Shown: positions 28,003 to 35,924 of the stretch, one piece after another | How positions within the stretch are numbered: the stretch's first letter is position 1 | How the letters are laid out: every line of letters starts with the position of its first letter | NCBI GenBank assembly: GCA_018646195.1 | Contig: JABGVH010000148.1 | Location: 31,131-95,130 of the forward strand | DNA length: 64,000 nucleotides | From: Halobacteriovoraceae bacterium | GTDB taxonomy: Bacteria; Bdellovibrionota; Bacteriovoracia; Bacteriovoracales; Bacteriovoracaceae | Direction: 5' to 3' | The notes under the pieces: model-generated | Database searches by the model: none | Told to the model about the DNA's origin: nothing | What the model saw: only the letters and a program-made list of their open reading frames with translations | Position numbers and translations under genes: made by a program

Positions 28003-28993
28003 GAGAAGAATTTAATTGAAGGCCTGCAATTTGATGGCCTCTCTCATTCCAATGCCCTCCATCGAGGGCCCGGACAATAGTGCCAGAACGCTCTACTCTT
28101 TGAATCGACAAAGGGATTGAGTCGAGATAGTGAAAGTTTACAGACTCGGAAAGGTTCCTAAAAATTTCTAAATATAACGGGTGGGAATCCACCCCAAAAG
28201 AAACCACGGGAACTTTTCCGATTTTGCTTCTAACCAATTTGAGAATCTCAGCGGTTTCTGCAATCGAGCCCTTTAAGTCCTTATGGCCCTTTCCTTCTTT
28301 TTCTAATTCCTTCCAAATATCTTTATCATTGAAGCGAGAGAGCATTTTTGAAAGCGTGAAGTCGAGAAAGCGCGAGGGCCAAAAAATTCTAGAGAAGGAA
28401 TAAAAGTTGTCTTTATCAGAACGTCTAAATTTTCGATAAGGCCGATCCAAAATTATTCCGGAAAAGGCCGAGGCTGAATCGATAGGGAAGTAATTATCGG
28501 CCAGGTCGTTGCGACAGAATTGCCAGACTACTAAGTCTGGTTTTATTTGGTCCCAGTACTTTAACAGAATTTGCAATTCCTGATAGCTGCCATGGCCACC
28601 GGCTCCGTAGACAAAAACTTCATACTTATCGCGATCGATATAGGAATAGTAGGTCTTATCATTGGATACTTGCCTGGCCTGGGTGAAAGAGTCTCCAATC
28701 ACTAGCAGCTTTTTTTTAGTAGTTGAAACATCTCCGTATTCTTTAAAGCCCTTAGCAACGGTGTGGTAATTAATTTCATAACTGGCGCCACCGGCATCCA
28801 ATGTCTGGTAGTCCAGCGAAAAATCGGCCCTCGAAGTCCAGCCCAGTTCGGAATCAGGTTCTAAAGATCGAGAATCGAAGAGAGTGTTAAATTTATAGAA
28901 ATGGTGAAAAATAAAGAGAGTTTCACCCAGAAGAACCGTCGTAATGGGAACATAGAGGAAGGTAAAAAGAAAAATTTTTAACTTTTTATTCAT
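27974..28993 (-). CDS. Membrane-anchored SGNH-type hydrolase/esterase
   Basis: About 339 residues with one N-terminal membrane helix and an extracytoplasmic SGNH (GDSL-like) domain. All four blocks can be placed: G100-D101-S102 nucleophile, the glycine-rich GAGGHG at 130-135, N162-D163 in CRND, and D311-x-x-H314 in DGGHWNERGH. SGNH proteins of this topology often add or remove acyl groups on envelope glycans. I place the start at 28993, where ATG overlaps the Nfu stop (ATGAATAA); the frame is open to 29020. It probably belongs to the rsmE-GT-Nfu transcription unit. Confidence 0.75.
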   Translation of the reverse strand: MNKKLKIFLFTFLYVPITTVLLGETLFIFHHFYKFNTLFDSRSLEPDSELGWTSRADFSLDYQTLDAGGASYEINYHTVAKGFKEYGDVSTTKKKLLVIGDSFTQARQVSNDKTYYSYIDRDKYEVFVYGAGGHGSYQELQILLKYWDQIKPDLVVWQFCRNDLADNYFPIDSASAFSGIILDRPYRKFRRSDKDNFYSFSRIFWPSRFLDFTLSKMLSRFNDKDIWKELEKEGKGHKDLKGSIAETAEILKLVRSKIGKVPVVSFGVDSHPLYLEIFRNLSESVNFHYLDSIPLSIQRVERSGTIVRALDGGHWNERGHQIAGLQLNSSLKVLDRRQR

Positions 28994-29249
28994 CGCTATA
29001 ATATGGATTCTTTCCAGCACTGTGATCTGTTAGATCAACTACTTCTTCGATTTCAGGAAAATGTTGCTTGAGTACTCTTGCTATACCATCTTTTAGTGTC
29101 GCGCCAGAACTACTACAGCCTTGGCAGCCACCAACTAAAATTACAAATACGCGATTATTATCGTAATCAACTAGCGTGACATCTCCACCATGCGCCCGCA
29201 GACTGGGGCGAATTTTCTCTTCTAGCATGGCCTCAATTTTTCGCATCAT
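28986..29249 (-). CDS. NifU C-terminal domain (Nfu-type) iron-sulfur scaffold
   Basis: An 87-residue stand-alone Nfu domain that carries and transfers Fe-S clusters. The signature C42-x2-C45 lies in GGCQGCSSSGATLK, and the preceding HGGDVTLVDYDNNRVFV is typical. NfuA proteins of gammaproteobacteria have an extra N-terminal A-type domain that is missing here; short versions are common in other phyla. It overlaps the glycosyltransferase stop by 4 bases (ATGA) and the next gene start, indicating tight translational coupling. Confidence 0.9.
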   Translation of the reverse strand: MMRKIEAMLEEKIRPSLRAHGGDVTLVDYDNNRVFVILVGGCQGCSSSGATLKDGIARVLKQHFPEIEEVVDLTDHSAGKNPYYSDE

Positions 29250-30139
29250 ATTTTTGCTTTGACCAATTTATAGTTCTTATATTCGCCAATTCGGTAGTCG
29301 GTGTATTTTTCGACAAAGTCAGAAAAGGCCAGTCCAAAATTCCGCCACTCAAAACGCAAGGGAAGATTGAGCACGTCCAATTGGTTTTGATTTTTTTCGA
29401 TCCAGGCCTGCATTACCTGAGGATGAGAGTCATGGAATTTCTTAAGTCCCCAAATCTTCTGATAAGAAAAGTCTTCCGAGTCGTACTGATTACCATGATA
29501 GAGTTTATCAAAGCTCTTCACTTTCTGAGTCATGACTTGTTGCTGGCGCGCCCAACCATAGTGAAAAATTCTAGGCTTGCCTTGAATGCAATTAATTTTT
29601 GTATTATTAGAATGGCGAAAGCCTTGAGCATCTAGCCAGGATTTTATTCCCAGGCCATTGCGAATCAATCTCACTTCCCGTCGATAACTGCTACGGGTGT
29701 GTTTTATAATATCGACGTTGCCATAAAAGTGCAGGTAATTAAAAAGCAGACCGTGAATATTTTGATCGTCGACCATTACCTTTAGAGAGTCTTCAATATG
29801 TGCTAAGTCATCTTGATGAATAACTTCGTCACCTTGAATGTATTGGCAGAAATCGCCAGTGCATTTTTGAAGCGCGATATTTGTTTGATCGGAAAGAATC
29901 AATCCTCGACTAGTCAGCTCTGGGTCCCAAAAGGATTTCAAAAAAAGATATTTCGAACCCTGAAAAGTATCGTTGAGGTACTCCCATGTTCCATCGTCGC
30001 CAGTGAGTTCGGGATTATCGAAACCAACATTAATAACGATTTGATCACAGAGCGGTTCAATGCTCTGAACGCTCTCGGCAATAGGGTATCCCAGTGAGAG
30101 ACCATTTTTAATAAAGGTAAATCCAGAAATTTTAGTCAT
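29246..30139 (-). CDS. Glycosyltransferase family 2-like protein
   Basis: A 297-residue paralogue of the protein at 19913-20968. Shared landmarks are GFTFIKNG, GLILSDQTNIAL, QGDEVIHQDDL (acidic triplet in the DxD position), LFNYLHFYG, KSWLDAQGFR and IFHYGWAR. It lacks the C-terminal extension of the paralogue. It is probably cytosolic, transferring a sugar in envelope glycan synthesis; substrate unknown. TATAAT lies 5 nt before the ATG on the minus strand, overlapping the rsmE stop, so it may have its own near-leaderless transcript. Confidence 0.68.
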   Translation of the reverse strand: MTKISGFTFIKNGLSLGYPIAESVQSIEPLCDQIVINVGFDNPELTGDDGTWEYLNDTFQGSKYLFLKSFWDPELTSRGLILSDQTNIALQKCTGDFCQYIQGDEVIHQDDLAHIEDSLKVMVDDQNIHGLLFNYLHFYGNVDIIKHTRSSYRREVRLIRNGLGIKSWLDAQGFRHSNNTKINCIQGKPRIFHYGWARQQQVMTQKVKSFDKLYHGNQYDSEDFSYQKIWGLKKFHDSHPQVMQAWIEKNQNQLDVLNLPLRFEWRNFGLAFSDFVEKYTDYRIGEYKNYKLVKAKI

Positions 30140-30144
30140 GATTT

Positions 30145-30150
30145 ATTATA
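30145..30150 (-). promoter_or_regulatory. Perfect -10 box before the minus-strand glycosyltransferase gene
   Basis: On the minus strand, TATAAT ends 5 nt before the ATG at 30139 and overlaps the rsmE stop. No Shine-Dalgarno is visible. It may give a near-leaderless transcript within the rsmE transcription unit. Confidence 0.35.
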
Positions 30151-30892
30151 GGGGAGAGGAAAGCTTTCGCCTATGCTGAGTTTGGCGCATCAGGTGTAAT
30201 TGTCCCAGCGCGGCAAAGGTGGCAATCTCGGTTCTTAAAATGGAGTCGGCGATTTTTATACCTTGGAATCCATTATCGATCAGGTACTGGCGCTCTTTTT
30301 CAGTCCAGCCTCTTTCGGGCCCAACTGCCAGAGTAATATTTTGATCCATAGTGAAATCGTAATCCAGAGGGCTGTGTTCACCTTCGAGGTCGAGGAAAAA
30401 CTTATTGGGAAAATTTTGTTTCTCAACGAATTTAATTCCGGGAGAGAGTGCCACGGTCGGCTCTTTGTAATAGCAGCCCGATTGCGACAGACCTAAGTGC
30501 AATAGCTGGTGATATTTTGAAGGGGAAAATATTTTGGCGGTGGAATAACTTTTCTCAGAGAGCTCGGCCTTGAAAAAATGAAACTCAGAGACTCCAAGGG
30601 AGGTACCGTGTTCCATAATTTTCTTGCAGGTAGGAGGGCGGCTGAGGCCGACTACTAAATTTATCCAAGGCGCTTGCCCGCTGCTTTCTTCCAATAGTTC
30701 GATTTCGATTTTCTGATCTTCTAAAAGTGTGAATTTTCCGATTCCCAGTCCACGATTAATTAAGCAGAGACGGACCGAGTCTCCCTGCTGGCTGCCAAGG
30801 ACCTCATGGATATGTTGCAGTCGCAGTTCATCGGTAATTTGATAGCGGTTATTTTCGATCTCTTCGTGATTAAAAATAAAAAGGTTATTCAA
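30146..30892 (-). CDS. rsmE: 16S rRNA m3U1498 methyltransferase
   Basis: SPOUT-class RsmE enzyme that N3-methylates U1498 of 16S rRNA with SAM. An N-terminal PUA-like domain precedes the knot domain, with the diagnostic AVGPERGWTEKE motif and the C-terminal LRTEIATFAALGQL. The frame is open to 30946, but those extra residues have no counterpart in the family; I place the start at a TTG (30892) giving MNNLFIF, about 248 residues, with AGG roughly 8 nt upstream. It diverges from the mini-helicase gene. The glycosyltransferase gene follows 6 bases downstream. Confidence 0.88.
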   Translation of the reverse strand: MNNLFIFNHEEIENNRYQITDELRLQHIHEVLGSQQGDSVRLCLINRGLGIGKFTLLEDQKIEIELLEESSGQAPWINLVVGLSRPPTCKKIMEHGTSLGVSEFHFFKAELSEKSYSTAKIFSPSKYHQLLHLGLSQSGCYYKEPTVALSPGIKFVEKQNFPNKFFLDLEGEHSPLDYDFTMDQNITLAVGPERGWTEKERQYLIDNGFQGIKIADSILRTEIATFAALGQLHLMRQTQHRRKLSSPL

Positions 30893-30955
30893 AGGTACCG
30901 CCTTTTTTTCTTGGTTTATAACTTTTCGAGTCTGGGAAGATTGCATTTAAAAAGT

Positions 30956-32047
30956 ATGCATGAACTAATACCAAAATTGAGTCCCGCAACAGCTACGCTC
31001 TTATTAGCGCCTCCCGCCTGGGGTAAAACTAGTATGCTATTGGAACTTTTTCAACAAAAAAGCGCCAGGCTGCTATTTGTCTCGCCATTACGGGCCCTTG
31101 CAGCTGAAACTAGGGATCGCTTCCGAGCTCAAAGTGGTGTTTTCTACCTCGAGAGCGGGGTCGATCCACTGCCACAGTGGCGCCAGTTCTTGCAGTCTCA
31201 GCAGGGGGTAATGATAGCCACTCCCGAAAAAATTCCCCAAACGGTAATATGTCAGCTTGCCGCTTTAGAAGATAAGCCGATTATTATTTGGGACGAATTC
31301 CACCTGGTTTTTTCATGGGGCTGGGATTTTAGGCCGCTGCTATGGGAACGTTATATGGGCCTGGCCAATAGTGGCTGCACTTTTTTAGGAATGAGTGCCA
31401 CCATGACTAACCAAAATCTAGAAAATTTTCGCCAACATTCGCTCCAGGCTTTTGATTCTATGACAGTCATCAACTTGGGAAATCTAAAATTTAAAAATGA
31501 GCCCAGTGAGTACCATTTTTTCGGGTCCGGGCAGAAACGAATTTTAGAGCGAGTCTTTATCGCTCACGCCGAAGTCACTGTGGGAACTATTCTTTATTTT
31601 TGTCGCACTCGCCGTGAGGTGGCTGAGTGGTTGGAGTGGTCCCAGTACCGTGGACTTAAGGCGATTGGTGCGGTTGGTGGGGAGGTCGATTCTTTCCGCG
31701 CGCAGCTGGCCTTGAATCCAAAACCACAAGTCATCTTTGCCACTTCGGTTCTCGGTCATGGGGTCAATCTGCCGACTGTAGCAAAGGTCTTTATTTCCTA
31801 TAAAGTCGCGAGCCTGGACTTTTGGCTGCAAATGGCCTCCCGTGGAGGTCGTCGAGGAGAAACTTTTATACTCTATTCAATGAATTCCCACGGACTTAAG
31901 CGCTGGCAGGCCTATTGGCAACGCTTTAAAAAGACCCTCACAGCAGGTATGATGGAGCGGCCTCAAGCCATTAGGATCTGCAAGCGATGCAAAGAAAAAT
32001 TGAAGGCCTACTGCTTTCTAAAACGCCCTACCAAGAACGCCATTTAA
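30956..32047 (+). CDS. Compact superfamily 2 helicase (DEAD/DEAH-like)
   Basis: A 363-residue protein holding little more than the two RecA-like domains. Motif I is APPAWGKTS (residues 18-26), motif II is DEFH, motif III is SATM, and the C-terminal lobe has ATSVLGHGVNLP (motif V) and QMASRGGRRGE (motif VI). The C-terminus has a C-x2-C with another cysteine nearby (CKRCKEKLKAYC). The frame is open from 30806, but those residues overlap rsmE and resemble no helicase, so 30956 is chosen. It overlaps recO by 61 bases, suggesting co-expression and perhaps a joint role in DNA repair. I cannot assign it to a named helicase. Confidence 0.75.
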   Translation: MHELIPKLSPATATLLLAPPAWGKTSMLLELFQQKSARLLFVSPLRALAAETRDRFRAQSGVFYLESGVDPLPQWRQFLQSQQGVMIATPEKIPQTVICQLAALEDKPIIIWDEFHLVFSWGWDFRPLLWERYMGLANSGCTFLGMSATMTNQNLENFRQHSLQAFDSMTVINLGNLKFKNEPSEYHFFGSGQKRILERVFIAHAEVTVGTILYFCRTRREVAEWLEWSQYRGLKAIGAVGGEVDSFRAQLALNPKPQVIFATSVLGHGVNLPTVAKVFISYKVASLDFWLQMASRGGRRGETFILYSMNSHGLKRWQAYWQRFKKTLTAGMMERPQAIRICKRCKEKLKAYCFLKRPTKNAI

Positions 32048-32766
32048 TTGGCACGCTGCTGCTGCGTTCAGGTAAGAAGGTATCGGTACTTTTCCATGGT
32101 GGTCGCGGTGGCGGCAAGAAAAAGAAATCCTCGATCTTAGAACTTGGCTTTATGTTGAAAATAGACCTCCAACAGAATCGCCGGGGCAACGAATTGTATA
32201 TCGCCAAGGAGTGGAACGCTCTTTGGATGCACCAGCAAATACGCCTTCAGCATAAGGCCTTTTACCGCCTTTGCTTCTATCTCGAGTTAATTCGAAAAAT
32301 TGCCCCAGAAGATAATCTTCACGAACCAGTGGAAGGCCATGAGGGAATCTTTCGGGTTATAAGCAATGCGCTTTTTCAGCTAGAGAAAAGCTTGCTCGAA
32401 AAGGATGACCATGGAGTCTATGGGATTAGTTTTTTTCTAGGAAAGCTTATCTTAGAGCTGGGTATTTTTCCTTCAGGAAATCAATGCTGCCTCTGTGAAA
32501 TTTCTCTAGAAAAAGGTCAGCCGGTTCACTTTATCCCCGACCAGGGTGGCTTTTCTTGTGCTGCCTGTGTCAATTCTGAAGGTTCTCTACCAGAGCTTGG
32601 GAGCCAGCTAAAACACCTCTTTGAATTAGTTTGGAGTACCAAAAGTACGGATATTGCAGACATCTCTCTTGAAAACCCAGGAATACCCAAGGTTCTTTTC
32701 CAATATCTCTGTTACCAATTTCAAATGGAAGAGCGGGAATTTAAGAGTGTTTCCATGGTCCTTTAA
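31987..32766 (+). CDS. recO: DNA repair protein RecO
   Basis: Recombination mediator that, with RecR, helps load RecA onto SSB-coated single-stranded DNA. The N-terminal OB-fold starts IEGLLLSKTPYQERHLIGTL, which fits RecO, and a zinc finger of CCLC...CAAC form lies about residues 165-195. At 259 residues it is normal length. Its first 61 bases lie inside the helicase gene in another frame. A lysine-rich loop GGKKKK near residue 37 replaces the usual basic OB-fold loop. Confidence 0.88.
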   Translation: MQRKIEGLLLSKTPYQERHLIGTLLLRSGKKVSVLFHGGRGGGKKKKSSILELGFMLKIDLQQNRRGNELYIAKEWNALWMHQQIRLQHKAFYRLCFYLELIRKIAPEDNLHEPVEGHEGIFRVISNALFQLEKSLLEKDDHGVYGISFFLGKLILELGIFPSGNQCCLCEISLEKGQPVHFIPDQGGFSCAACVNSEGSLPELGSQLKHLFELVWSTKSTDIADISLENPGIPKVLFQYLCYQFQMEEREFKSVSMVL

Positions 32767-32778
32767 TTATTTCTAGGC

Positions 32779-32784
32779 TAGACT
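32779..32784 (+). promoter_or_regulatory. Leaderless-type -10 box of the ABC exporter gene
   Basis: TAGACT is exactly 6 nt before the GTG start at 32791; there is no Shine-Dalgarno in the 24-base gap after recO. A -35 is not evident. Confidence 0.4.
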
Positions 32785-32790
32785 GGTCCC

Positions 32791-34506
32791 GTGTATCAAT
32801 TAGTATTTAAAAATCTTCTGCCCTATATTCGGCCCCATAAAGCTCGGGTTGTTGGGACGATATTATTTTCCTTCTGCCTGGCGGCCATCGGTGGTCTGCA
32901 AGTCAGCTTAGTCCGACCAATTTTTGATAAGGGCTTAAGTGCCGATGGGACCTTTGAGCAGGCCTTGATTTTAGGCCTGCAACTTCTGGGTCTTATTCTA
33001 CTCAATTTTCCTTGTCGCTTTTTTCACTTCTATTGGATTCGCTATATTGTCGATCGCTCAACCTTGCAGGTTCGCTTTGAAATTTTCAAGAAACTGCAGA
33101 AGCTGCCTTGTTCTTTTTACGCCGACTCTAAACAAGGCCAATTGATTTCAAATATTACTAACGACACTCAAATCTTTGCGCAAGGATTCAAGGCCTGTGT
33201 CGACTTGATTCGTGAGCCCTTAAAAGCGATCGTCTACTTAGGCATGGCCTTCTGGGCCGACTGGCAATTAACTTCGGTAATACTTTTGATTGCGCCTTTC
33301 CTAATAGCCATTTTTGGAATTAGCGGAAAGAAAGTCAGAAAAAATCAGGCAGTTGTTCAGCAAGAACATGGGGAGATGACCCATGATATTGCCGAGGGAA
33401 TAGGCGCCTATAAAATTACCAAGGCCTTCAACTTGCAAAGTTTTGTACTTGGGCGTTTTCAAAAGACCCAAGAGAAATTTTTTGATGCTCAAATGCGAAC
33501 AACCTTTGTTGAGGAAATGGCACATCCCTTTGTTGAATTAGTGGGAGGCATTGCCTTTTCTGGCGTCATAATTTTTGCCCATCACCGAATTTCGATAGGT
33601 GCTGTTTCGATAGGGCAATTCATTTCGTTTATTACGGCATTGGCGCTTTTCATGGACCCCATACGAAAATTTTCTCAGGCCAACGTCAAGCTTTCTCAAG
33701 CGAGGGCCGCCTCGGATCGTATTTTTAGTTTACTCGACCTAGAGGAAGAGAAGGATTTTGGGAAAATCGAAATTAAGCAATTTTCGGGTCAAATCGAAGT
33801 TAAGAATTTAACTTTTTCTTATGGCGAAGGAGAAATCCTCAAAGACTTTAATTTTAAAGTGAGTCGCGGAGAGAAAGTTGCTTTGGTAGGACTTTCGGGC
33901 TCAGGCAAATCAACTTTGATCAATTTATTATTGGGACTCTACCCTGTTGAGAAGGGAGAGATTTTAATTGATGGCCTGGCCATCAATCAGTACAGCTTGC
34001 ATAGTTTGCGGGCGCTCTTTGGTTTAGTTAGCCAAGATATTTTTCTCTTCAATGACAGTATTAAAGGAAATCTGGAAGTCGGAAACTCCTTTGAAAAAGC
34101 TAAAATAGGGCGCGCCCTAGAGGTCGCCTATGCCAACGAGTTTGTCTCAAAACTTCCTAATGGTCTGGAAACCAGGATAGGGGATCGCGGAACCCGGCTC
34201 TCTGGCGGTCAGCAGCAAAGGATCACCATCGCCCGCGCCTTTTTGCAAGATCCTCCCATTTTGCTGTTTGATGAAGCGACTTCTTCCCTCGATAATGAGT
34301 CGGAAAAAGTGGTCCAAAAAGCGCTGGAAGATATGGCCGGCGAAAAGACCGTTATTGCTGTCGCCCATCGCCTCTCTACAGTTCAGGATTTTGACCGCAT
34401 CTACGTGCTATCAGAAGGGGAATTGCGAGAAGAGGGCACTCATCTGCAGCTAATGCAGCAAAAGGGTGAGTACTCGAAGCTCTACGAGCTTAGCCAAAAA
34501 AACTAA
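32791..34506 (+). CDS. msbA: ABC exporter with fused membrane and ATPase domains (MsbA-like)
   Basis: A 571-residue half-transporter: six-helix type I exporter membrane domain (about 1-310) followed by an ATPase domain. Walker A is GLSGSGKST, the signature is LSGGQQQRI, Walker B is ILLFDEATSSLD and the H-loop is AVAHRLST. The family flips lipid A core or other hydrophobic substrates; the presence of LPS-export machinery in this window makes MsbA the most likely identity, though multidrug exporters look alike. Translation begins with GTG and the start seems leaderless. Confidence 0.8.
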   Translation: MYQLVFKNLLPYIRPHKARVVGTILFSFCLAAIGGLQVSLVRPIFDKGLSADGTFEQALILGLQLLGLILLNFPCRFFHFYWIRYIVDRSTLQVRFEIFKKLQKLPCSFYADSKQGQLISNITNDTQIFAQGFKACVDLIREPLKAIVYLGMAFWADWQLTSVILLIAPFLIAIFGISGKKVRKNQAVVQQEHGEMTHDIAEGIGAYKITKAFNLQSFVLGRFQKTQEKFFDAQMRTTFVEEMAHPFVELVGGIAFSGVIIFAHHRISIGAVSIGQFISFITALALFMDPIRKFSQANVKLSQARAASDRIFSLLDLEEEKDFGKIEIKQFSGQIEVKNLTFSYGEGEILKDFNFKVSRGEKVALVGLSGSGKSTLINLLLGLYPVEKGEILIDGLAINQYSLHSLRALFGLVSQDIFLFNDSIKGNLEVGNSFEKAKIGRALEVAYANEFVSKLPNGLETRIGDRGTRLSGGQQQRITIARAFLQDPPILLFDEATSSLDNESEKVVQKALEDMAGEKTVIAVAHRLSTVQDFDRIYVLSEGELREEGTHLQLMQQKGEYSKLYELSQKN

Positions 34507-34582
34507 ATTAAGTGATTTTTAACTGCTAATCAGCTATAGTTCCCAAAAATTCTCCCTAATAAAATACCCTTTTGGAGGCAAT

Positions 34583-35908
34583 GTGTCAGTCGCTAATCTT
34601 AAATCCTTAAACGAATTAACCAGTCTCTGTAAGCGAAGAGGTTTCCTCTTTCAAAGTTCTGAGATTTACGGAGGCGTTGGAGGCTGTTGGGACTATGGGC
34701 CACTCGGTGTTGAACTTAAAAAGAATGTTCAAAACAGCTGGTGGAAATCTATGACCTACCGTGAAGATGTGGTGGGAATCGACACTTCGATTTTAATGAA
34801 TCCTCAGGTCTGGAAGGCTTCCGGACATATCGACGGTTTTTCAGATCCCATGGTGGATTGTAAAAACTGCAAGAGTCGCTACCGGGAGGACCAGATCGAC
34901 CTTTCGAAACCCTGTCAAAAATGTGGCCAAAGTGGTCAGTTCACTGAGCCCAAAGATTTTAACCTTATGTTCAGCACTCAAATGGGGGCCGTCGCCGACT
35001 CTTCAAACAAAATTTATCTTCGGCCCGAAACGGCGCAGGGAATATTTGTTAATTTTCTAAATGTCCAAACGACCATGAGAAAAAAACTTCCCTTTGGTAT
35101 TGCTCAAATAGGCAAGGCCTTTAGAAACGAAATTACTCCAGGTAATTTTATTTTCCGTCTTAGAGAATTTGAACAGATGGAAATGCAATTTTTCTGTAAG
35201 CCTGGATCGCAGATGGATCATTATGCTGTCTGGAAAGAGGCCCGCCTGGCATGGCACTTGGAAAATGGAATGCGCAAAGAGAAGTTGCGCTTTCAACCAC
35301 ATGGACCGGATGAGCTGGCGCATTACGCTGATGCCGCCGAAGATATTGAATACGAATTCCCACATGGCTGGGGAGAGATGGAAGGCATTCACTCTCGAAC
35401 TGACTTTGATTTAACTCGACACCAAGAATTATCTGGGAAAAAACTAGAGTATCTAGACCAAGCTGACGGCAATAAAAAATATATTCCCTATGTTGTGGAA
35501 ACTTCTGTCGGTTCTGACCGTTGCAGTTTGGCGCTTATGTGTGATGCCTACCGATTAGAAAATGAAGGGGATAAAGAAAAGGAAAGAACAGTGATGAAGT
35601 TCGATCCTAAAATAGCTCCTGTAAAAGTCGCCATCCTGCCGTTGGTTAAAAAAGAAGTTCTCGACACTCCAGCTAGAAAGCTATTTGCCGATGTTCAGAA
35701 AAACTATATGGCGGAATACGATGTGGCAGGTTCAATTGGCAAGCGCTACCGCAGACAAGATGAAATTGGGACACCATTCTGTATTACTTTTGATTTTGAA
35801 TCGCTAGAAGATCAGGCCGTGACAATTCGAAACCGCGATACCATGGAACAAGAAAGAGTTTCTCTAGATCAAGTTGAAAAATATCTAAAAGATAAACTAC
35901 ACTTCTAA
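34583..35908 (+). CDS. glyS: Glycyl-tRNA synthetase (alpha2 type)
   Basis: Class II synthetase charging tRNA-Gly, of the single-chain dimeric type rather than the GlyQ/GlyS tetramer. Motif 2 is FRNEITP followed by FIFRLREFEQME, a diagnostic pattern of this type; ATP-binding ETSVGSDR belongs to motif 3. A cysteine pair cluster (CKNCKS and CQKCG, about residues 93-115) looks like a zinc ribbon. Start is GTG with GGAGG only 4 nt upstream, a tight spacing. An ATG two bases upstream is in another frame. Length 441 is normal for bacteria. ppdK follows 16 bases downstream. Confidence 0.95.
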   Translation: MSVANLKSLNELTSLCKRRGFLFQSSEIYGGVGGCWDYGPLGVELKKNVQNSWWKSMTYREDVVGIDTSILMNPQVWKASGHIDGFSDPMVDCKNCKSRYREDQIDLSKPCQKCGQSGQFTEPKDFNLMFSTQMGAVADSSNKIYLRPETAQGIFVNFLNVQTTMRKKLPFGIAQIGKAFRNEITPGNFIFRLREFEQMEMQFFCKPGSQMDHYAVWKEARLAWHLENGMRKEKLRFQPHGPDELAHYADAAEDIEYEFPHGWGEMEGIHSRTDFDLTRHQELSGKKLEYLDQADGNKKYIPYVVETSVGSDRCSLALMCDAYRLENEGDKEKERTVMKFDPKIAPVKVAILPLVKKEVLDTPARKLFADVQKNYMAEYDVAGSIGKRYRRQDEIGTPFCITFDFESLEDQAVTIRNRDTMEQERVSLDQVEKYLKDKLHF

Positions 35909-35924
35909 TAGGATTGAGGTTTTT

